Positions 1 to 9,670 of a DNA stretch of 64,000 nt are shown here, piece after piece. Both the position numbers and the translations under genes were made by a program. Numbering within the stretch: the stretch's first letter is position 1; the number at the start of each line of letters is the position of its first letter. The notes under the pieces are model-generated. The model was not told the origin of the DNA and did no database searches. It was given only the letters and a program-made list of their open reading frames with translations. Location of the stretch: positions 1 to 64,000 of the forward strand of contig NZ_WJBC01000014.1 of NCBI RefSeq assembly GCF_014284475.1. The letters are read 5' to 3'. Source of the stretch: Acetobacterium fimetarium (GTDB lineage: Bacteria > Bacillota > Clostridia > Eubacteriales > Eubacteriaceae).

Positions 1-548
1 TACCTGAACATACACCCGGAAACCAGTTTGGTTCCATCATTGTAAAAACGAAAACCGGGATTCCGGTTAAACTGGTTTTTGTCAGAAACCGCAATAACAA
101 AAGAGACTGGCTGACGGTACTCAGTACTGATTTGTCCCTGTCTGATGAAGAAATTATCCGTATTTATGGCAACCGGTGGGCAATAGAAGTTTTCTTCAAA
201 TCCACCAAATCCCTCATGAAACTTGGCACCGAATTTCAGGGACGCAGCTATGACATGATGATCAGCCACACAACCATTGTTTTCACCCGGTACATCCTGC
301 TGGAATGGCTTCGTAGGAACGAAAAGGATGATAAAACCTTGTGCGAATTATTCTTCAGGCTCTGTGATGACATCCAGGATATGGCACTCTCGACCGCTCT
401 TCAAAGTCTGATGAGCGTATTTGTCGAACAATTAAATTCGGTAGGCTCTAGAAAGTCTACACTGTTAAAAAATCAACTCCAGCTATGGATTGACTCTCAG
501 GCCTCTTTTATTAAGGCTTTGTTTGGTCAATTAGGCTGGGAAAGTTGA
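1..548 (+). mobile_element. IS4-family transposase, C-terminal part (cut by window edge)
   Basis: The reading frame is open from the left edge (frame of position 3) to a stop at 546-548, so the gene starts outside the window. The visible part carries the IS4-family YREK signature: Y-x2-R-x3-E-x6-K in YGNRWAIEVFFKSTK (protein encoded near 165-210), which contains the catalytic Glu of the DDE triad. Just upstream, LSTDLSLSDEEI matches the strand and helix that precede this signature in the family. The C-terminal tail is helical and ends GQLGWES. No frameshift is visible in this part. A start at the TTG at 132 would cut through the fold and is rejected. I could not identify the IS right end or a target duplication with confidence in 549-700. 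Confidence 0.85.
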
Positions 549-759
549 GTAACGATGCTTTAACGGGTGTTCATTCACCTTTTATTTTAGCCCTGAACTC
601 GTGAATCCGTTGATTTTCCAAATTTAAATCACATTCGCTCCAACAAGGCAGATTGTTAATCTAATGTTAATATCTAAAAGGTATCTTAACATTACCACTT
701 TCCACTAAAGAAAAAAATAAATTTGACGAAGTTATGTATGAAAACTACAAAAAATTAGA
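549..759. other. Intergenic region after the transposase
   Basis: AT-rich, non-coding stretch between the transposase stop and the motA promoter. The inverted end of the insertion sequence should lie here, but without the left end it cannot be matched. A second weak promoter-like pair (TTGACG at 723-728, TACAAA at 746-751) is present. Nothing else is supported. Confidence 0.4.
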
Positions 760-788
760 TTGATTTAGTGTTTTTAAACCATCATAAT
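760..788 (+). promoter_or_regulatory. Predicted sigma-A promoter of motA
   Basis: TTGATT at 760-765 and CATAAT at 783-788 are separated by exactly 17 bp, about 34 bp before the motA start. Predicted by eye from consensus only. Confidence 0.45.
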
Positions 789-821
789 TGTCTTTGTTAG
801 ATTTAAAAGGAGGATCAATTT

Positions 822-1637
822 TTGAATATCAGTTTTATAGTCGCTTTAATTGCAGCATTGGCATCCGTGCTTGTCGCATTTGTGATTGAGGGCGGTCACC
901 TCGTCGCCATCCTCTCATTAACCGGATTCATGATTGTCGTGTTGGGCTCGATCGCCGCAACCATTATGTCATTTCCGCTTTCCGCCGTTAAACGCATTCC
1001 TAAACTGTTTAAAGTGCTGATGCGAAATGAAAAAAATGACCTGTTGTCTTTGATCGAAAACATTAAAGCGATGTCAAAAACAGCGCGAACCAAAGGGATC
1101 TTGAGTCTTGAAAAGGAAGTGGTTGACAATGATGAAATTGACCCTTTTACGAGACGCGGTCTGGAATTCATCCTCGATGGTCTTGATCCCGTAAAAACCA
1201 GGGAAGCCCTGGAATCTGACCTCGATATGATGGCGGAGCGTCACCATACCGGTGCGGCGATGTTTGAAGCGTGTGGCGGTTATGCACCAACCTTTGGTAT
1301 CGTCGGGACCGTTCTGGGTCTTATTAATGTACTTGGTTCAATGTCTTCCAATCCGGATGGCCTGGGTGAATCCATCGCTGTCGCTTTTATTTGCACCCTT
1401 TATGGTCTTGCAACTGCCAACCTCATTTGGCTGCCCATCGCCAGCACCTTGAAAAACAAGAGTAAACAGGAACTCATCCGCAACTCCATGATCATTGAAG
1501 GTTTGATTCTCCTCCAGGAAGGGGCAAATCCCAATTTCATTGAAGATAAGCTAAAAGGTTTTCTATCTAAAGAAGATCTGGCTAAAGCTGGCGGTGGCGA
1601 AGATAAAGCCGGCGGCAAAAAGAAAAAAGGTAAATAA
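822..1637 (+). CDS. motA: Flagellar stator protein MotA
   Basis: Membrane subunit of the flagellar stator that, with MotB, couples ion flow to motor rotation. The 271-residue protein has the MotA pattern: two N-terminal hydrophobic segments, a large charged cytoplasmic loop (FTRRGLEFILDGLDP, LESDLDMMAERHH), then two further segments around GGYAPTFGIVGTVLGLINVL and SIAVAFICTLYGLATANLIWLPIA. The tail is a short Gly/Lys-rich stretch ending GGKKKKGK. The start is a TTG at 822, chosen because AAAGGAGG (806-813) sits 8 nt upstream; no ATG is nearby. motB follows 19 nt downstream, so the two form an operon. Sodium versus proton use cannot be read from MotA alone. Confidence 0.95.
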   Translation: MNISFIVALIAALASVLVAFVIEGGHLVAILSLTGFMIVVLGSIAATIMSFPLSAVKRIPKLFKVLMRNEKNDLLSLIENIKAMSKTARTKGILSLEKEVVDNDEIDPFTRRGLEFILDGLDPVKTREALESDLDMMAERHHTGAAMFEACGGYAPTFGIVGTVLGLINVLGSMSSNPDGLGESIAVAFICTLYGLATANLIWLPIASTLKNKSKQELIRNSMIIEGLILLQEGANPNFIEDKLKGFLSKEDLAKAGGGEDKAGGKKKKGK

Positions 1638-1656
1638 AGGAGCATAGATTAAATCA

Positions 1657-2415
1657 ATGAAACGTCGACCAGAAGCAGAAAAGGACAACAGCGAACGATG
1701 GATGCTGTCTTACCTTGATTTTATTACCTTGCTCTTTGTTTTTTTTGTGCTCCTTTATTCCATGAGCAATGTGGATGCCGAAAAATATGAAGCATTGGCC
1801 AAATCCATGAATTCAGCGTTGGCTGGCGATAAGCAATCCCTTGAAAGCGGTCAGCAGGGCAGTCCCGAGGAAATGCTTGCCGGTCTCACGACAACATCAG
1901 ACGGTCTGACGGTGGATGAAAACGGCAATGTCGTCGAAGAAGATCTCCTCGACGTCGTCAATTTAGTTAACACCCTGATTGCTGAAAAAGGCCTGCAGAA
2001 TCAGGTCACGGTTAACATGGGCGATATCGGTGTCTGGATCACCTTTAAGGATTATGTTCTGTTTGATTCTGGAAGTACGGCCATCAAACCGGAGACAATC
2101 GGCACTCTGACTGAGCTCGGCGGTATTCTGAAAACTGTTGACAATTATGTCCGGATTGAAGGTTATACCGATAATGTGCCAATCAACAACAATATCTACA
2201 ATAATAACTGGGACCTCTCTGTCATGCGTGCTTCAGAAGTTCTGGATCTGATTGTAACAAGTTCCGGCTTTCCGCCTGAGAAAATCAGCGCCATCGGTTA
2301 TGGCGAATATCGTCCCATCGCAACCAATGATACGGATGAAGGACGATCCAAGAACCGGAGAGTCGATATCGTTATATTGAGAACCGATTATAACGCTACT
2401 GAAGAAATCCACTAG
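1657..2415 (+). CDS. motB: Flagellar stator protein MotB (OmpA-like peptidoglycan-binding)
   Basis: Stator subunit that anchors the motor to peptidoglycan and carries the ion-binding aspartate. A basic N-terminus is followed by one membrane helix, SYLDFITLLFVFFVLLYSMS. Asp21 in this helix aligns with the conserved ion-binding Asp (D32 of E. coli MotB). A plug/linker rich in acidic residues follows, then an OmpA-type domain from about residue 125 (FDSGSTAIKPE, RIEGYTDNVPI, YGEYRPIATNDTDEGRSKNRRVDIVI). At 252 residues it is normal length. It is preceded by AAAGGAGC and sits directly behind motA. The residue four after Asp21 is Leu; a Val-to-Leu difference near here has been linked to Na+ selectivity in Bacillus stators, so Na+ use is possible but unproven. 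Confidence 0.95.
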   Translation: MKRRPEAEKDNSERWMLSYLDFITLLFVFFVLLYSMSNVDAEKYEALAKSMNSALAGDKQSLESGQQGSPEEMLAGLTTTSDGLTVDENGNVVEEDLLDVVNLVNTLIAEKGLQNQVTVNMGDIGVWITFKDYVLFDSGSTAIKPETIGTLTELGGILKTVDNYVRIEGYTDNVPINNNIYNNNWDLSVMRASEVLDLIVTSSGFPPEKISAIGYGEYRPIATNDTDEGRSKNRRVDIVILRTDYNATEEIH

Positions 2416-2469
2416 TTATAAATCTGGTCTGAAATTTTTAAAATGCAAACTGAAAGAGAGGCGCACCTT

Positions 2470-3552
2470 ATGAGATTTGTCCCGACATCTTGCTTGCGAG
2501 AAGGAATGGTACTCGGAAATAACCTTTTGGGAAAAAACGGAGAACTGGTACTGGCACATGACGTTACCCTGACCACCGACTTTATCCATCGAATTAAACA
2601 ACTCAATTACAACGGAATCTATGTGGAGGACGCAATTTCAAGAGATCTTGAAATTGCCAGCATCATCGACGATCGCGTCAAAGCCAAAACGGTTAGCTGC
2701 ATCAAAGATGTCTTTATCTGTGCCGAAAAAACAAATACCATCACAAAACAGAAATTCACTGAAATGCAGAATCAGATTGAAACCATTATCGACGAGATTC
2801 TGAACAATAAAAGCACGATGATCAACATGATCGATTTGAAGGTTTTCGATGACTACACCTATTTCCATTCGGTCAACGTTGCTGTTTTATCCATCGTTCT
2901 TGGTGTCTCCATGGGACTCAAGAAACAGGCATTAAGCGACTTGGGCATTGGTGCCATCCTGCACGACATTGGAAAAATATTTATCAGCAAGCAAATTCTC
3001 TGCAAAAATGGGATGTTAACAGACGATGAGTTCGGCGCAATAAAAAAACACAGCCAATACGGATATGACTACATAAAAAAGGAATTCAATATGAGTCACT
3101 CTGCCCGATTGGGTATTCTCGATCATCACGAAAAATATGAAGGCGGCGGATATCCCAACAGCAGCATCGGCGATGAGATTTCATTGTTCGGACGGATCAT
3201 CTCCATTGCCGATGTTTACGATGCGATGACGTCGGACCGTTCCTACCGGAAAGCGATTATTCCTTCAGAAGTCATTGAATATATTATGGGAAATTCAGAA
3301 ACGATCTTTGACCCCGAACTGGTGGATATTTTCATCAAAAAAATAGCCCCCTACCCGACCGGTACCTGCGTGGAATTAAGCAACGGCCTGACCGGCATTG
3401 TCATTGAGAATTACGAAAACTACTGTATGAGACCCAAAATCCGTATTTACAAAGATAAAAAGAAGGATATCGAGATGTATGACATCAATCTGGCCGACAA
3501 GGATTTTCTTAATGTGACCATCACCAAAGTTGTTGATCTTTCGTTAACTTAA
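2470..3552 (+). CDS. HD-GYP domain c-di-GMP phosphodiesterase
   Basis: Probable cyclic di-GMP phosphodiesterase. I place the start at ATG 2470 rather than the upstream in-frame ATG 2443: AGAGAGG (2455-2461) lies 8 nt before it, and the protein then begins MRFVPTSCLREGM, a usual N-terminus for this class. The 360-residue product has an N-terminal sensing segment of about 120 residues and a complete HD-GYP domain: HDIGK (HD at about 165-166), HHEKYEGGGYP (HHE about 219-221, GYP about 226-228) and DRSYRKA. All metal and GYP signature residues are present, so it should be active. It follows motAB by about 55 nt and is probably co-transcribed, linking c-di-GMP to motility. Confidence 0.9.
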   Translation: MRFVPTSCLREGMVLGNNLLGKNGELVLAHDVTLTTDFIHRIKQLNYNGIYVEDAISRDLEIASIIDDRVKAKTVSCIKDVFICAEKTNTITKQKFTEMQNQIETIIDEILNNKSTMINMIDLKVFDDYTYFHSVNVAVLSIVLGVSMGLKKQALSDLGIGAILHDIGKIFISKQILCKNGMLTDDEFGAIKKHSQYGYDYIKKEFNMSHSARLGILDHHEKYEGGGYPNSSIGDEISLFGRIISIADVYDAMTSDRSYRKAIIPSEVIEYIMGNSETIFDPELVDIFIKKIAPYPTGTCVELSNGLTGIVIENYENYCMRPKIRIYKDKKKDIEMYDINLADKDFLNVTITKVVDLSLT

Positions 3553-3590
3553 CTGCCATCTTATATTTTAGCCTCAAGAAGGTGCTATCA

Positions 3591-3645
3591 TGCCCATCAA
3601 TTCATGTGAGTCTCAACCACACGAATTGATGGGCATTTTATTTTA
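3591..3645 (+). terminator. Rho-independent terminator of the motAB/HD-GYP operon
   Basis: Left arm TGCCCATCAATTC plus four more pairs (17 of 18 positions pair), a 9-nt loop, then the right arm and TTTTATTTTA. It also separates the rightward operon from the convergent ClC gene. Confidence 0.85.
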
Positions 3646-3653
3646 ACCGGATG

Positions 3654-4883
3654 TTATTCCGTTTCAAGTTTTCGCCATTTGGGCAGCGGTATGGCACCAC
3701 CGATGACAGCGCCAATGGTCATCGGTATTATCCCGTTAATCGGGAAACAGATCAGCAACAGCAGGATGACTGCCATCGGCTTTCGCATCACCGTTGCTGT
3801 CAATGCCGCGGTCACGACGGCGACACAGAAGATCGGATCAATGGGAAGCATTAAAGCGCAGGCATAGCCGATCACAACGCCGGAAAAGATGGTTGGAAAA
3901 ATATTCCCGCCGCGCCAGCCCATCTGCGCGCAGATATTCCCGATGAATAATTTCAGAATCCCCGTCAGCAGAAGAACGGCGAAACCCATGCTTTCCCATG
4001 AATCCATCACCATCGTCATCTGATGTTCACCTGCAAACATGGTATACGGGAGCAGCATACCCGCGCCACCAAGAATGATGCCGCCAATAATTGCTTTTAA
4101 GACCGTGTATCGCTTCAGCGGCGAAACCGCAACTTTAATCAACCGCTGGAAAACATAATAGAGCATTCCGAAAGCCACCCCGATCAGTGCCAGCGGAATG
4201 GCCGCCAGCCATTCACCACCGGCCACATTTTCAATCGCCGGAAAGCGCCCCAGGCCCATCCCGCCGCCAAAGATACCTGACAACAGATTTAATGCGCCGA
4301 ATCCCCCCATAATCCCGACAAAATACATCAGAATTTTCGTGTTCTTCGGAATCACCGTCGGCTTTTTTTCATCTTCGATCTGATTCACAAAGGCAAACAG
4401 AGGCGATCCGAAGATGACGCCAATGGTTGCCGCCATCCCGATTTGAGCCAGCTCTTCAACCTCGGCGAAGATAAATTTGAAGCGGTCCGAAAACCAAAAG
4501 CACAATCCCACGATGACTCCGGTGAGTCCGGCTTCGGGCCCGATACTGCCGCCAAAAACAAGCGGCAATAGCGCGGCGACTGCGACGACAGGAAGATTAT
4601 CGTAGGGAACTTTATTTCCCGCTTTCACTTCCACCATGATTTCGCTCATTTCATGGGGGTAGGGACCAAAACGTTTTGTATAAAGCCCGATGACCAGACC
4701 GCCAAACGCACAGATCACCAGTGGATAAAATATAAAATCGATATGGACGGGAATGTAAGCCCAGATCAAATCAATGCCCAGATTCATGATATCCAACAGC
4801 ATCCAGGTAATTCCGCCGATGACGCCGCCCAGCAAGGCGACAAACAAACTCATGACGACTGTCTTTTTCAGTTTAATCCACAC
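3654..4883 (-). CDS. ClC-family chloride channel/antiporter
   Basis: Multi-pass membrane protein of the ClC family, moving chloride or a similar anion, often in exchange for protons. The 409-residue protein has many hydrophobic helices and the family motif GGSIGPEAGLTGVIVG (near residue 130), with the GxxGPE element that forms the anion path. A second helix-start motif, GGGMGLGRFPA, lies near 210, and MGWRGGNIFP near 325. The Glu of GPE, the usual gate, is retained. Start is GTG, supported by GAGGAGGG 5 nt upstream. The length suits a short bacterial ClC without the C-terminal CBS domains. It stands alone between two terminators. Substrate (chloride or fluoride) cannot be settled here, but the CLC-F GREGT signature is absent. 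Confidence 0.85.
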   Translation of the reverse strand: MWIKLKKTVVMSLFVALLGGVIGGITWMLLDIMNLGIDLIWAYIPVHIDFIFYPLVICAFGGLVIGLYTKRFGPYPHEMSEIMVEVKAGNKVPYDNLPVVAVAALLPLVFGGSIGPEAGLTGVIVGLCFWFSDRFKFIFAEVEELAQIGMAATIGVIFGSPLFAFVNQIEDEKKPTVIPKNTKILMYFVGIMGGFGALNLLSGIFGGGMGLGRFPAIENVAGGEWLAAIPLALIGVAFGMLYYVFQRLIKVAVSPLKRYTVLKAIIGGIILGGAGMLLPYTMFAGEHQMTMVMDSWESMGFAVLLLTGILKLFIGNICAQMGWRGGNIFPTIFSGVVIGYACALMLPIDPIFCVAVVTAALTATVMRKPMAVILLLLICFPINGIIPMTIGAVIGGAIPLPKWRKLETE

Positions 4884-4900
4884 AATACCCTCCTCATTTT

Positions 4901-4937
4901 AAAAAAGACAAACCCGAATAAAAGGGTTTGTCTTTTT
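4901..4937 (-). terminator. Rho-independent terminator after ilvB
   Basis: Stem AAAGACAAACCC/GGGTTTGTCTTT with an 8-nt loop. On the minus strand it is followed by a T-run (complement of A-run at 4901-4906). It ends the branched-chain amino acid operon. Confidence 0.85.
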
Positions 4938-4943
4938 GTTTAG

Positions 4944-6605
4944 CTATTCGTAATAAATTTCATCAATCGCGCATCCTGCCGGAACGATCGGATAAACGCC
5001 TTCTTCATTGGAAATCTTGACATGAACCAGCAACGGCCCTGGCTTGTCTTTGATTATTTCAAGAACATTTTTCATTTCCTGCAGATTGGTTACCTTATAA
5101 CCCGGAATGCCGCTGGCGGCCGCCAGCATCAGGTAATCGGTGCATTGAACAATATCCGTCTGGGCGTAACGCTTATCATTAAAGAGCTTTTGCCATTGAC
5201 GGACCATGCCCAGTGCTTCATTATCAAACAGGAATATTTTCAGCGGTATCTTGTACTTGCTCACCGTGATCAGTTCCTGACAGTTCATCCGGAAGCTGCC
5301 GTCGCCCGCAATCAGAATCACATCCTGATCGGGGTTAGCCAGTGAAACACCGATTGAAGCGCCGAGGCCAAAGCCCATCGTGCCAAGGCCACCGGATGTG
5401 ACCATCTGAGCCGGCCGCTTGACGTTCCAGTACTGACCGACCCACATCTGGTGCTGTCCGACTTCGGTCACGACGAAGGCTTCCGGATAGGCGTCATTGA
5501 TGGCATTGATAATGCTTTTGGGATTATAGTCGTCTTTGGGGCAATACGGAATGACCCAGCTTTTTATTTTTTCATACCACTGCGGATATGTTTTTGCCTC
5601 GATTTTTTCTGTGATCAGAGGCAGCACATCTTTGATGTTGCCCTGAATCGCAATGTCCGTTTTGACATTTTTGGCGAATTCCGTCGGGTCCACATCGATG
5701 TGGATGATTTTCTTGTTTCTTACAAACGCATCGCAGTTGCCGGTGACGCGGTCGCTGAATCGTGCCCCGATGCCGATCAGCAGATCCGAATTGATGACGG
5801 CCATATTGGTTTCCTGAAAACCGTGCATGCCGACCATGCCGATGGACAGTTCATGATCTCTCGGGATCCCGCCCAAGCCCATCAGCGAATTAGCGACCGG
5901 TATCCCGGATTTTTCAGCCAGCGCCAGCAGCTCTTGATGCGCTTTCGATTTGAGAACACCCCCACCGGTGTAGATCACCGGCTTACTGGCCGCATTGATG
6001 GCGGCGATCGCTTCCGCGACTTTTGACATGTCAATTTCCGGATAGACCGGTTTCAATTTGGGAATATCCTTCCATTTATAATCGGTTTTTGATGTAAACA
6101 CATCTTTGGGTATATCGATAACCACTGGGCCCGGGCGTCCGGACTGAGCGATTACAAAGGCTTCCCTGATGGTATCCGCCAGATCCTTGACATCGGTCAC
6201 CAGATAATTATGCTTGGTGATCTGCATGGTGACACTTGTGATATCAATTTCCTGGAAAGAATCCCGGCCGAGCAGCGGCGTCGCAACCTGTCCGGTAATC
6301 ACAACCAGCGGCACCGAATCCATATAGGCGTTGGCAATGCCTGTCACGGCATTGGTTGCCCCAGGACCGGAGGTGGTAATCGCAACCCCCACCGTATCGC
6401 TTGTTCTAGCATAGCCATCCGCTGCATGCACACCATTCTGTTCATGACAGGGACCAATTTCTTTAATGTCATGATCCAATCGGTAAAAAGCATCAAACAA
6501 TGGAATAACCACACCACCAGGAAATGAAAAGACATGTTTTATCCCTTGTTCTTCCAGACAGCGAACGGTGATTTCTGATCCCATCAATAGATTTTTCTCT
6601 TCCAA
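4944..6605 (-). CDS. ilvB: Acetolactate synthase, catalytic (large) subunit
   Basis: ThDP/FAD enzyme that condenses pyruvate with pyruvate or 2-ketobutyrate, the first common step of valine/leucine and isoleucine synthesis. The 553-residue protein has the three ThDP-family domains. The catalytic Glu is at about 55 (CHEQNGVHAADGYAR), followed by TTSGPGATN, the FAD-region motif GRDSFQEID, and the ThDP-binding GDGSFRMNCQEL followed by ALGMVRQWQ. This pattern fits the biosynthetic FAD-containing class rather than the catabolic AlsS class. The start is a TTG with AGGAAGG about 10 nt upstream; an in-frame ATG seven codons later has no comparable site. It is the last gene of the leftward operon. No regulatory subunit gene (ilvN) is seen anywhere in the window. 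Confidence 0.93.
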   Translation of the reverse strand: MEEKNLLMGSEITVRCLEEQGIKHVFSFPGGVVIPLFDAFYRLDHDIKEIGPCHEQNGVHAADGYARTSDTVGVAITTSGPGATNAVTGIANAYMDSVPLVVITGQVATPLLGRDSFQEIDITSVTMQITKHNYLVTDVKDLADTIREAFVIAQSGRPGPVVIDIPKDVFTSKTDYKWKDIPKLKPVYPEIDMSKVAEAIAAINAASKPVIYTGGGVLKSKAHQELLALAEKSGIPVANSLMGLGGIPRDHELSIGMVGMHGFQETNMAVINSDLLIGIGARFSDRVTGNCDAFVRNKKIIHIDVDPTEFAKNVKTDIAIQGNIKDVLPLITEKIEAKTYPQWYEKIKSWVIPYCPKDDYNPKSIINAINDAYPEAFVVTEVGQHQMWVGQYWNVKRPAQMVTSGGLGTMGFGLGASIGVSLANPDQDVILIAGDGSFRMNCQELITVSKYKIPLKIFLFDNEALGMVRQWQKLFNDKRYAQTDIVQCTDYLMLAAASGIPGYKVTNLQEMKNVLEIIKDKPGPLLVHVKISNEEGVYPIVPAGCAIDEIYYE

Positions 6606-6639
6606 ATTTTCACTTCCTTCCTAATAACATTCTTGTTAC

Positions 6640-6794
6640 AAACCATAAAAATGTTCGCGTTTACAAATCTCACGTTACACAAACGCTGGTTGAATTGTGT
6701 CGGGTATGCTGAAATCACCATCAGTCACGGCTTTACAAAACGCCTCCATGATGCATACAGTGATTTCAGCAATCCGAACACAAATCAATCCAGT
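6640..6794. repeat. Palindromic intergenic element between ilvD and ilvB
   Basis: An imperfect long inverted repeat fills the ilvD-ilvB gap. The best-matching arms are GTATGCTGAAATCAC (6706-6720) and its near-complement GTGATTTCAGCAATCC (about 6761-6776), extended outward by TTGAATTGTGT and ACACAAATCAA. It does not share the core of repeat families A or B below and has no U-tract, so it is not an ordinary terminator. It may be a separate small repeat family or a transcript-stabilising hairpin. Confidence 0.55.
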
Positions 6795-8459
6795 TTATTT
6801 TTCAAAGACGGCACCGGTTGAAGCGGACGTTACCAGTTTCCCGTAACGTGACAGATAACCGGTTTTAATCTTCGGTTCCAGTGGTACCCAGGCCGCTTTA
6901 CGTTGGGCCAGGACTTCGTCACTCACGTTCAGTTTAATCGAACGACCGGGAATATCAATGCTGATGCGGTCCCCTTCTTCAACGAGACCGATCACCCCGC
7001 CGGCAGCGGCTTCCGGTGAAATATGTCCGATGGAAGCACCACGGGTCGCTCCGGAGAATCGGCCATCGGTAATCAGCGCGACATCCTTATCCAGTCCCAT
7101 TCCGGCAATGGCCGAAGTCGGGAATAACATTTCACGCATACCCGGGCCGCCTTTCGGTCCTTCATAACGGATCACAATCACATCACCCTTTTTAATTTTC
7201 CCGCCGCGAATTGCTGCCGTTGCGTCTTCTTCTGAATTATAGACACGTGCCGGACCTTCATGGGAAAGCATTTCCGGGGCTACCGCCGCCTGTTTGACCA
7301 CGCAGCCATCAGGCGCCAGATTTCCGAACAATACGGCTAATCCGCCTGTTTTGCTGTAGGGATGATCCAGCGGATGAATCACATCCGAATTCTTGACGAC
7401 AACGCCGGCAAGATTTTCGGCGATGGTTTTTCCGGTCACGGTCATGATGCTTAAGTCCAGCAGGTTGCCGTCAGCCAGTGTTTTCATCATCGCCTGAATT
7501 CCACCGGCATAATAAAGATCTTCAATATGATGATCTCCCGAAGGAGCCAGTTTGCATAAATGCGGTGTTTTTGCTGAAATCTCATTGACTTCCTGCAGAT
7601 CGATGATGACGCCGGCTTCATTGGCAATAGCCGGTAAATGAAGAATACTGTTGGTCGATCCGCCCATCGCCATATCGCAGGTCAAGGCATTTTTGAAATT
7701 TTCCGCTGTCAGGATATCTTTTGGTTTAATGTCTTTTCTGAACAGTTCCATCACCTGGATGCCGGCTTTTTTGGCCAGTCGGACACGTTCCGCAAAAACG
7801 GCTGGAATGGTTCCATTTCCCGGCAGCCCCATGCCCAGCACTTCGGTCAGGCAGTTCATGCTGTTGGCTGTAAACATCCCAGAACAGGAGCCGCAGCCCG
7901 GACAAACTGAATCTTCAAAAGCTTTCAATTCATCCTCGTCGATTTTTCCAGCATTGAAAGCGCCAACCGCTTCAAAGGCGGTGTTTAAATCCCGGTCCTT
8001 CTGGCCAACTGCCTTGCCGGTCAGCATCGGGCCGCCGCTGACGACAACCGCGGGGATATTCAACCGCGCCGCTGCCATCAGCATACCTGGAATGATCTTG
8101 TCACAATTGGGAATCAGCACCAGTGCATCCAGCGCATGTGCCGTCGCCATAACTTCAATGGAATCCGCAATCAGCTCTCTGGAAGCCAGGGAGTATTTCA
8201 TCCCGCTGTGTCCCATGGCAATTCCGTCACAAACGCCAATCGCCGGAAATTCAATCGGCGTTCCGCCGCCCATGCGCACACCTTCTTTAACCGCTTTGGT
8301 GATGGTATTCAGATGGATATGTCCCGGGATGATTTCATTGAATGAATTGACAACACCAACCAGTGGCTGTTCCAGTTCTTCATCGATATAACCCATGGCC
8401 TTAAATAATGAACGTTGCGGAGTCGTTTCGACTCCTTTTTTTACCTGATCACTTTTCAT
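6795..8459 (-). CDS. ilvD: Dihydroxy-acid dehydratase
   Basis: Fe-S dehydratase converting 2,3-dihydroxy-isovalerate or -methylvalerate to the 2-keto acids of valine/leucine and isoleucine. I choose ATG 8459 ([19 protein letters not shown]), which has AAAGGA six bases upstream and is the family's usual N-terminus; an ATG five codons earlier lacks a ribosome site. The protein is 554 residues, normal for IlvD. Cluster cysteines are visible in [10 protein letters not shown] and [18 protein letters not shown], and the C-terminal signature [20 protein letters not shown] is intact. It lies between leuB and ilvB on the same strand. Spacing to its neighbours is unusually large because both gaps hold repeat-like elements. 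Confidence 0.95.
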   Translation of the reverse strand: MKSDQVKKGVETTPQRSLFKAMGYIDEELEQPLVGVVNSFNEIIPGHIHLNTITKAVKEGVRMGGGTPIEFPAIGVCDGIAMGHSGMKYSLASRELIADSIEVMATAHALDALVLIPNCDKIIPGMLMAAARLNIPAVVVSGGPMLTGKAVGQKDRDLNTAFEAVGAFNAGKIDEDELKAFEDSVCPGCGSCSGMFTANSMNCLTEVLGMGLPGNGTIPAVFAERVRLAKKAGIQVMELFRKDIKPKDILTAENFKNALTCDMAMGGSTNSILHLPAIANEAGVIIDLQEVNEISAKTPHLCKLAPSGDHHIEDLYYAGGIQAMMKTLADGNLLDLSIMTVTGKTIAENLAGVVVKNSDVIHPLDHPYSKTGGLAVLFGNLAPDGCVVKQAAVAPEMLSHEGPARVYNSEEDATAAIRGGKIKKGDVIVIRYEGPKGGPGMREMLFPTSAIAGMGLDKDVALITDGRFSGATRGASIGHISPEAAAGGVIGLVEEGDRISIDIPGRSIKLNVSDEVLAQRKAAWVPLEPKIKTGYLSRYGKLVTSASTGAVFEK

Positions 8460-8508
8460 TTGATATCCTTTCATTTAAAAAATTCTAGGCATTTGGAAAT
8501 ACTTATTG

Positions 8509-8566
8509 TTTGCTTCGTTGCCGGTTTGCGCCGGTCCCTTTACTTTCTGATTTGAAAGCAGAAAGT
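8509..8566. repeat. Fragment resembling repeat family A plus a small hairpin
   Basis: TGCTTCGTTGCCGGTTTGCG (8511-8530) resembles the left arm of the family A elements at 9.7 and 10.4 kb (CGCTTCGCTGCCGGTTTCGCG). It is followed by ACTTTCTG...CAGAAAGT (8542-8549/8559-8566), a short hairpin without a T-run. Probably a decayed copy. Confidence 0.4.
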
Positions 8567-8571
8567 TATAT

Positions 8572-9633
8572 TTAAAGATTTTCGATAATTTTCTGACCCA
8601 TTTCAACAGTTCCTACCAGTTTCATACCTTCGGAATAAATATCACCGGTGCGGTAACCCTGGGCCAGCGTCTTTTTAACCGCTGCTTCAATGCAATCCGC
8701 TTCTTTGATTAAATCCAGTGAGAAACGCAGCATCATTGCGACTGAAATGATGGTCGCAATAGGATTGGCTTTATCCTGTCCAGCAATGTCAGGAGCTGAA
8801 CCGTGAATCGGTTCATACATACCAAATTTACCATCAGACAGACTGGCTGATGGCAGCATCCCGATGGAACCGGTAATCATGCTGGCTTCATCGGAAAGAA
8901 TATCGCCAAACAGATTGCCGGTCACGATCACATCAAACTGTTTGGGATTGATGACCAGCTGCATAGCGGCATTGTCGACATATAAATGATTAAGTTCGAC
9001 TTCCGGGAAATCTTTGGCAACTTCCAGCACACAGCTTCTCCAGAAACGAGACACTTCAAGCACGTTGGCCTTATCGACATTGGTTACTTTTTTATTTCGT
9101 TTCATCGCAATTTCAAAAGCCTTACGGGCAATCCGCAGCACTTCAGGTCGGGTGTATTTCATGATATCCCAGGCTGCTTCATCGCCGTCGCGACCTTTTT
9201 CTCCAAAATAAACATCACCGGTCAATTCACGAACGACCATGATGTCCAGTCCTTCTCCGGCAATTTCCGGTTTTAATGGACAGGCTGCCTTTAATTCTTC
9301 ATAGAGAATGGCCGGTCGAAGGTTTGCATACAGTCCCAGGGCTTTTCTGATTCCCAATAGTCCTGCTTCAGGGCGTTTGTCGCCAGGAAGGTTGTCCCAT
9401 TTTGGGCCGCCCAGAGCGCCAAGAATAACCGCATCACTGGCTTTACAGATATCAACCGTTTCTTGTGGCAATGGTGACCCTGTTGCATCGATGGCTACAC
9501 CACCTGCCAGAACCTCTGTATAATTAAATGTATGGTTGAATTTTTCGCCAATTTTATCAAGTACTTTTGTACTGGCCCCAACAATTTCAGGGCCGATTCC
9601 GTCACCGGGAATAACTGCTATTTTATAATTCAT
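8572..9633 (-). CDS. leuB: 3-isopropylmalate dehydrogenase
   Basis: NAD-dependent oxidative decarboxylase of leucine synthesis. With cimA in the operon it probably also oxidises 3-methylmalate (citramalate route). The true start is ATG 9633 ([19 protein letters not shown]) with AGGAGA 7 nt upstream. The reading frame stays open for 52 more codons upstream, but these run through repeat element A and are not protein-like. The protein is 353 residues. Diagnostic motifs are GDGIGPEI at the N-terminus, [17 protein letters not shown], the substrate-binding [15 protein letters not shown], and the NAD-binding [15 protein letters not shown] typical of LeuB. It is followed by ilvD and preceded by leuD. 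Confidence 0.96.
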   Translation of the reverse strand: MNYKIAVIPGDGIGPEIVGASTKVLDKIGEKFNHTFNYTEVLAGGVAIDATGSPLPQETVDICKASDAVILGALGGPKWDNLPGDKRPEAGLLGIRKALGLYANLRPAILYEELKAACPLKPEIAGEGLDIMVVRELTGDVYFGEKGRDGDEAAWDIMKYTRPEVLRIARKAFEIAMKRNKKVTNVDKANVLEVSRFWRSCVLEVAKDFPEVELNHLYVDNAAMQLVINPKQFDVIVTGNLFGDILSDEASMITGSIGMLPSASLSDGKFGMYEPIHGSAPDIAGQDKANPIATIISVAMMLRFSLDLIKEADCIEAAVKKTLAQGYRTGDIYSEGMKLVGTVEMGQKIIENL

Positions 9634-9670
9634 CAATCTGTCTCCTATTATGTTTATTTTTTTGTTGTCT

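Noticed and set aside
7651-8391. 246-residue open frame antisense to ilvD
   Set aside because: Shadow of a conserved gene; Ser/Pro-rich, no ribosome site, no recognisable domain.
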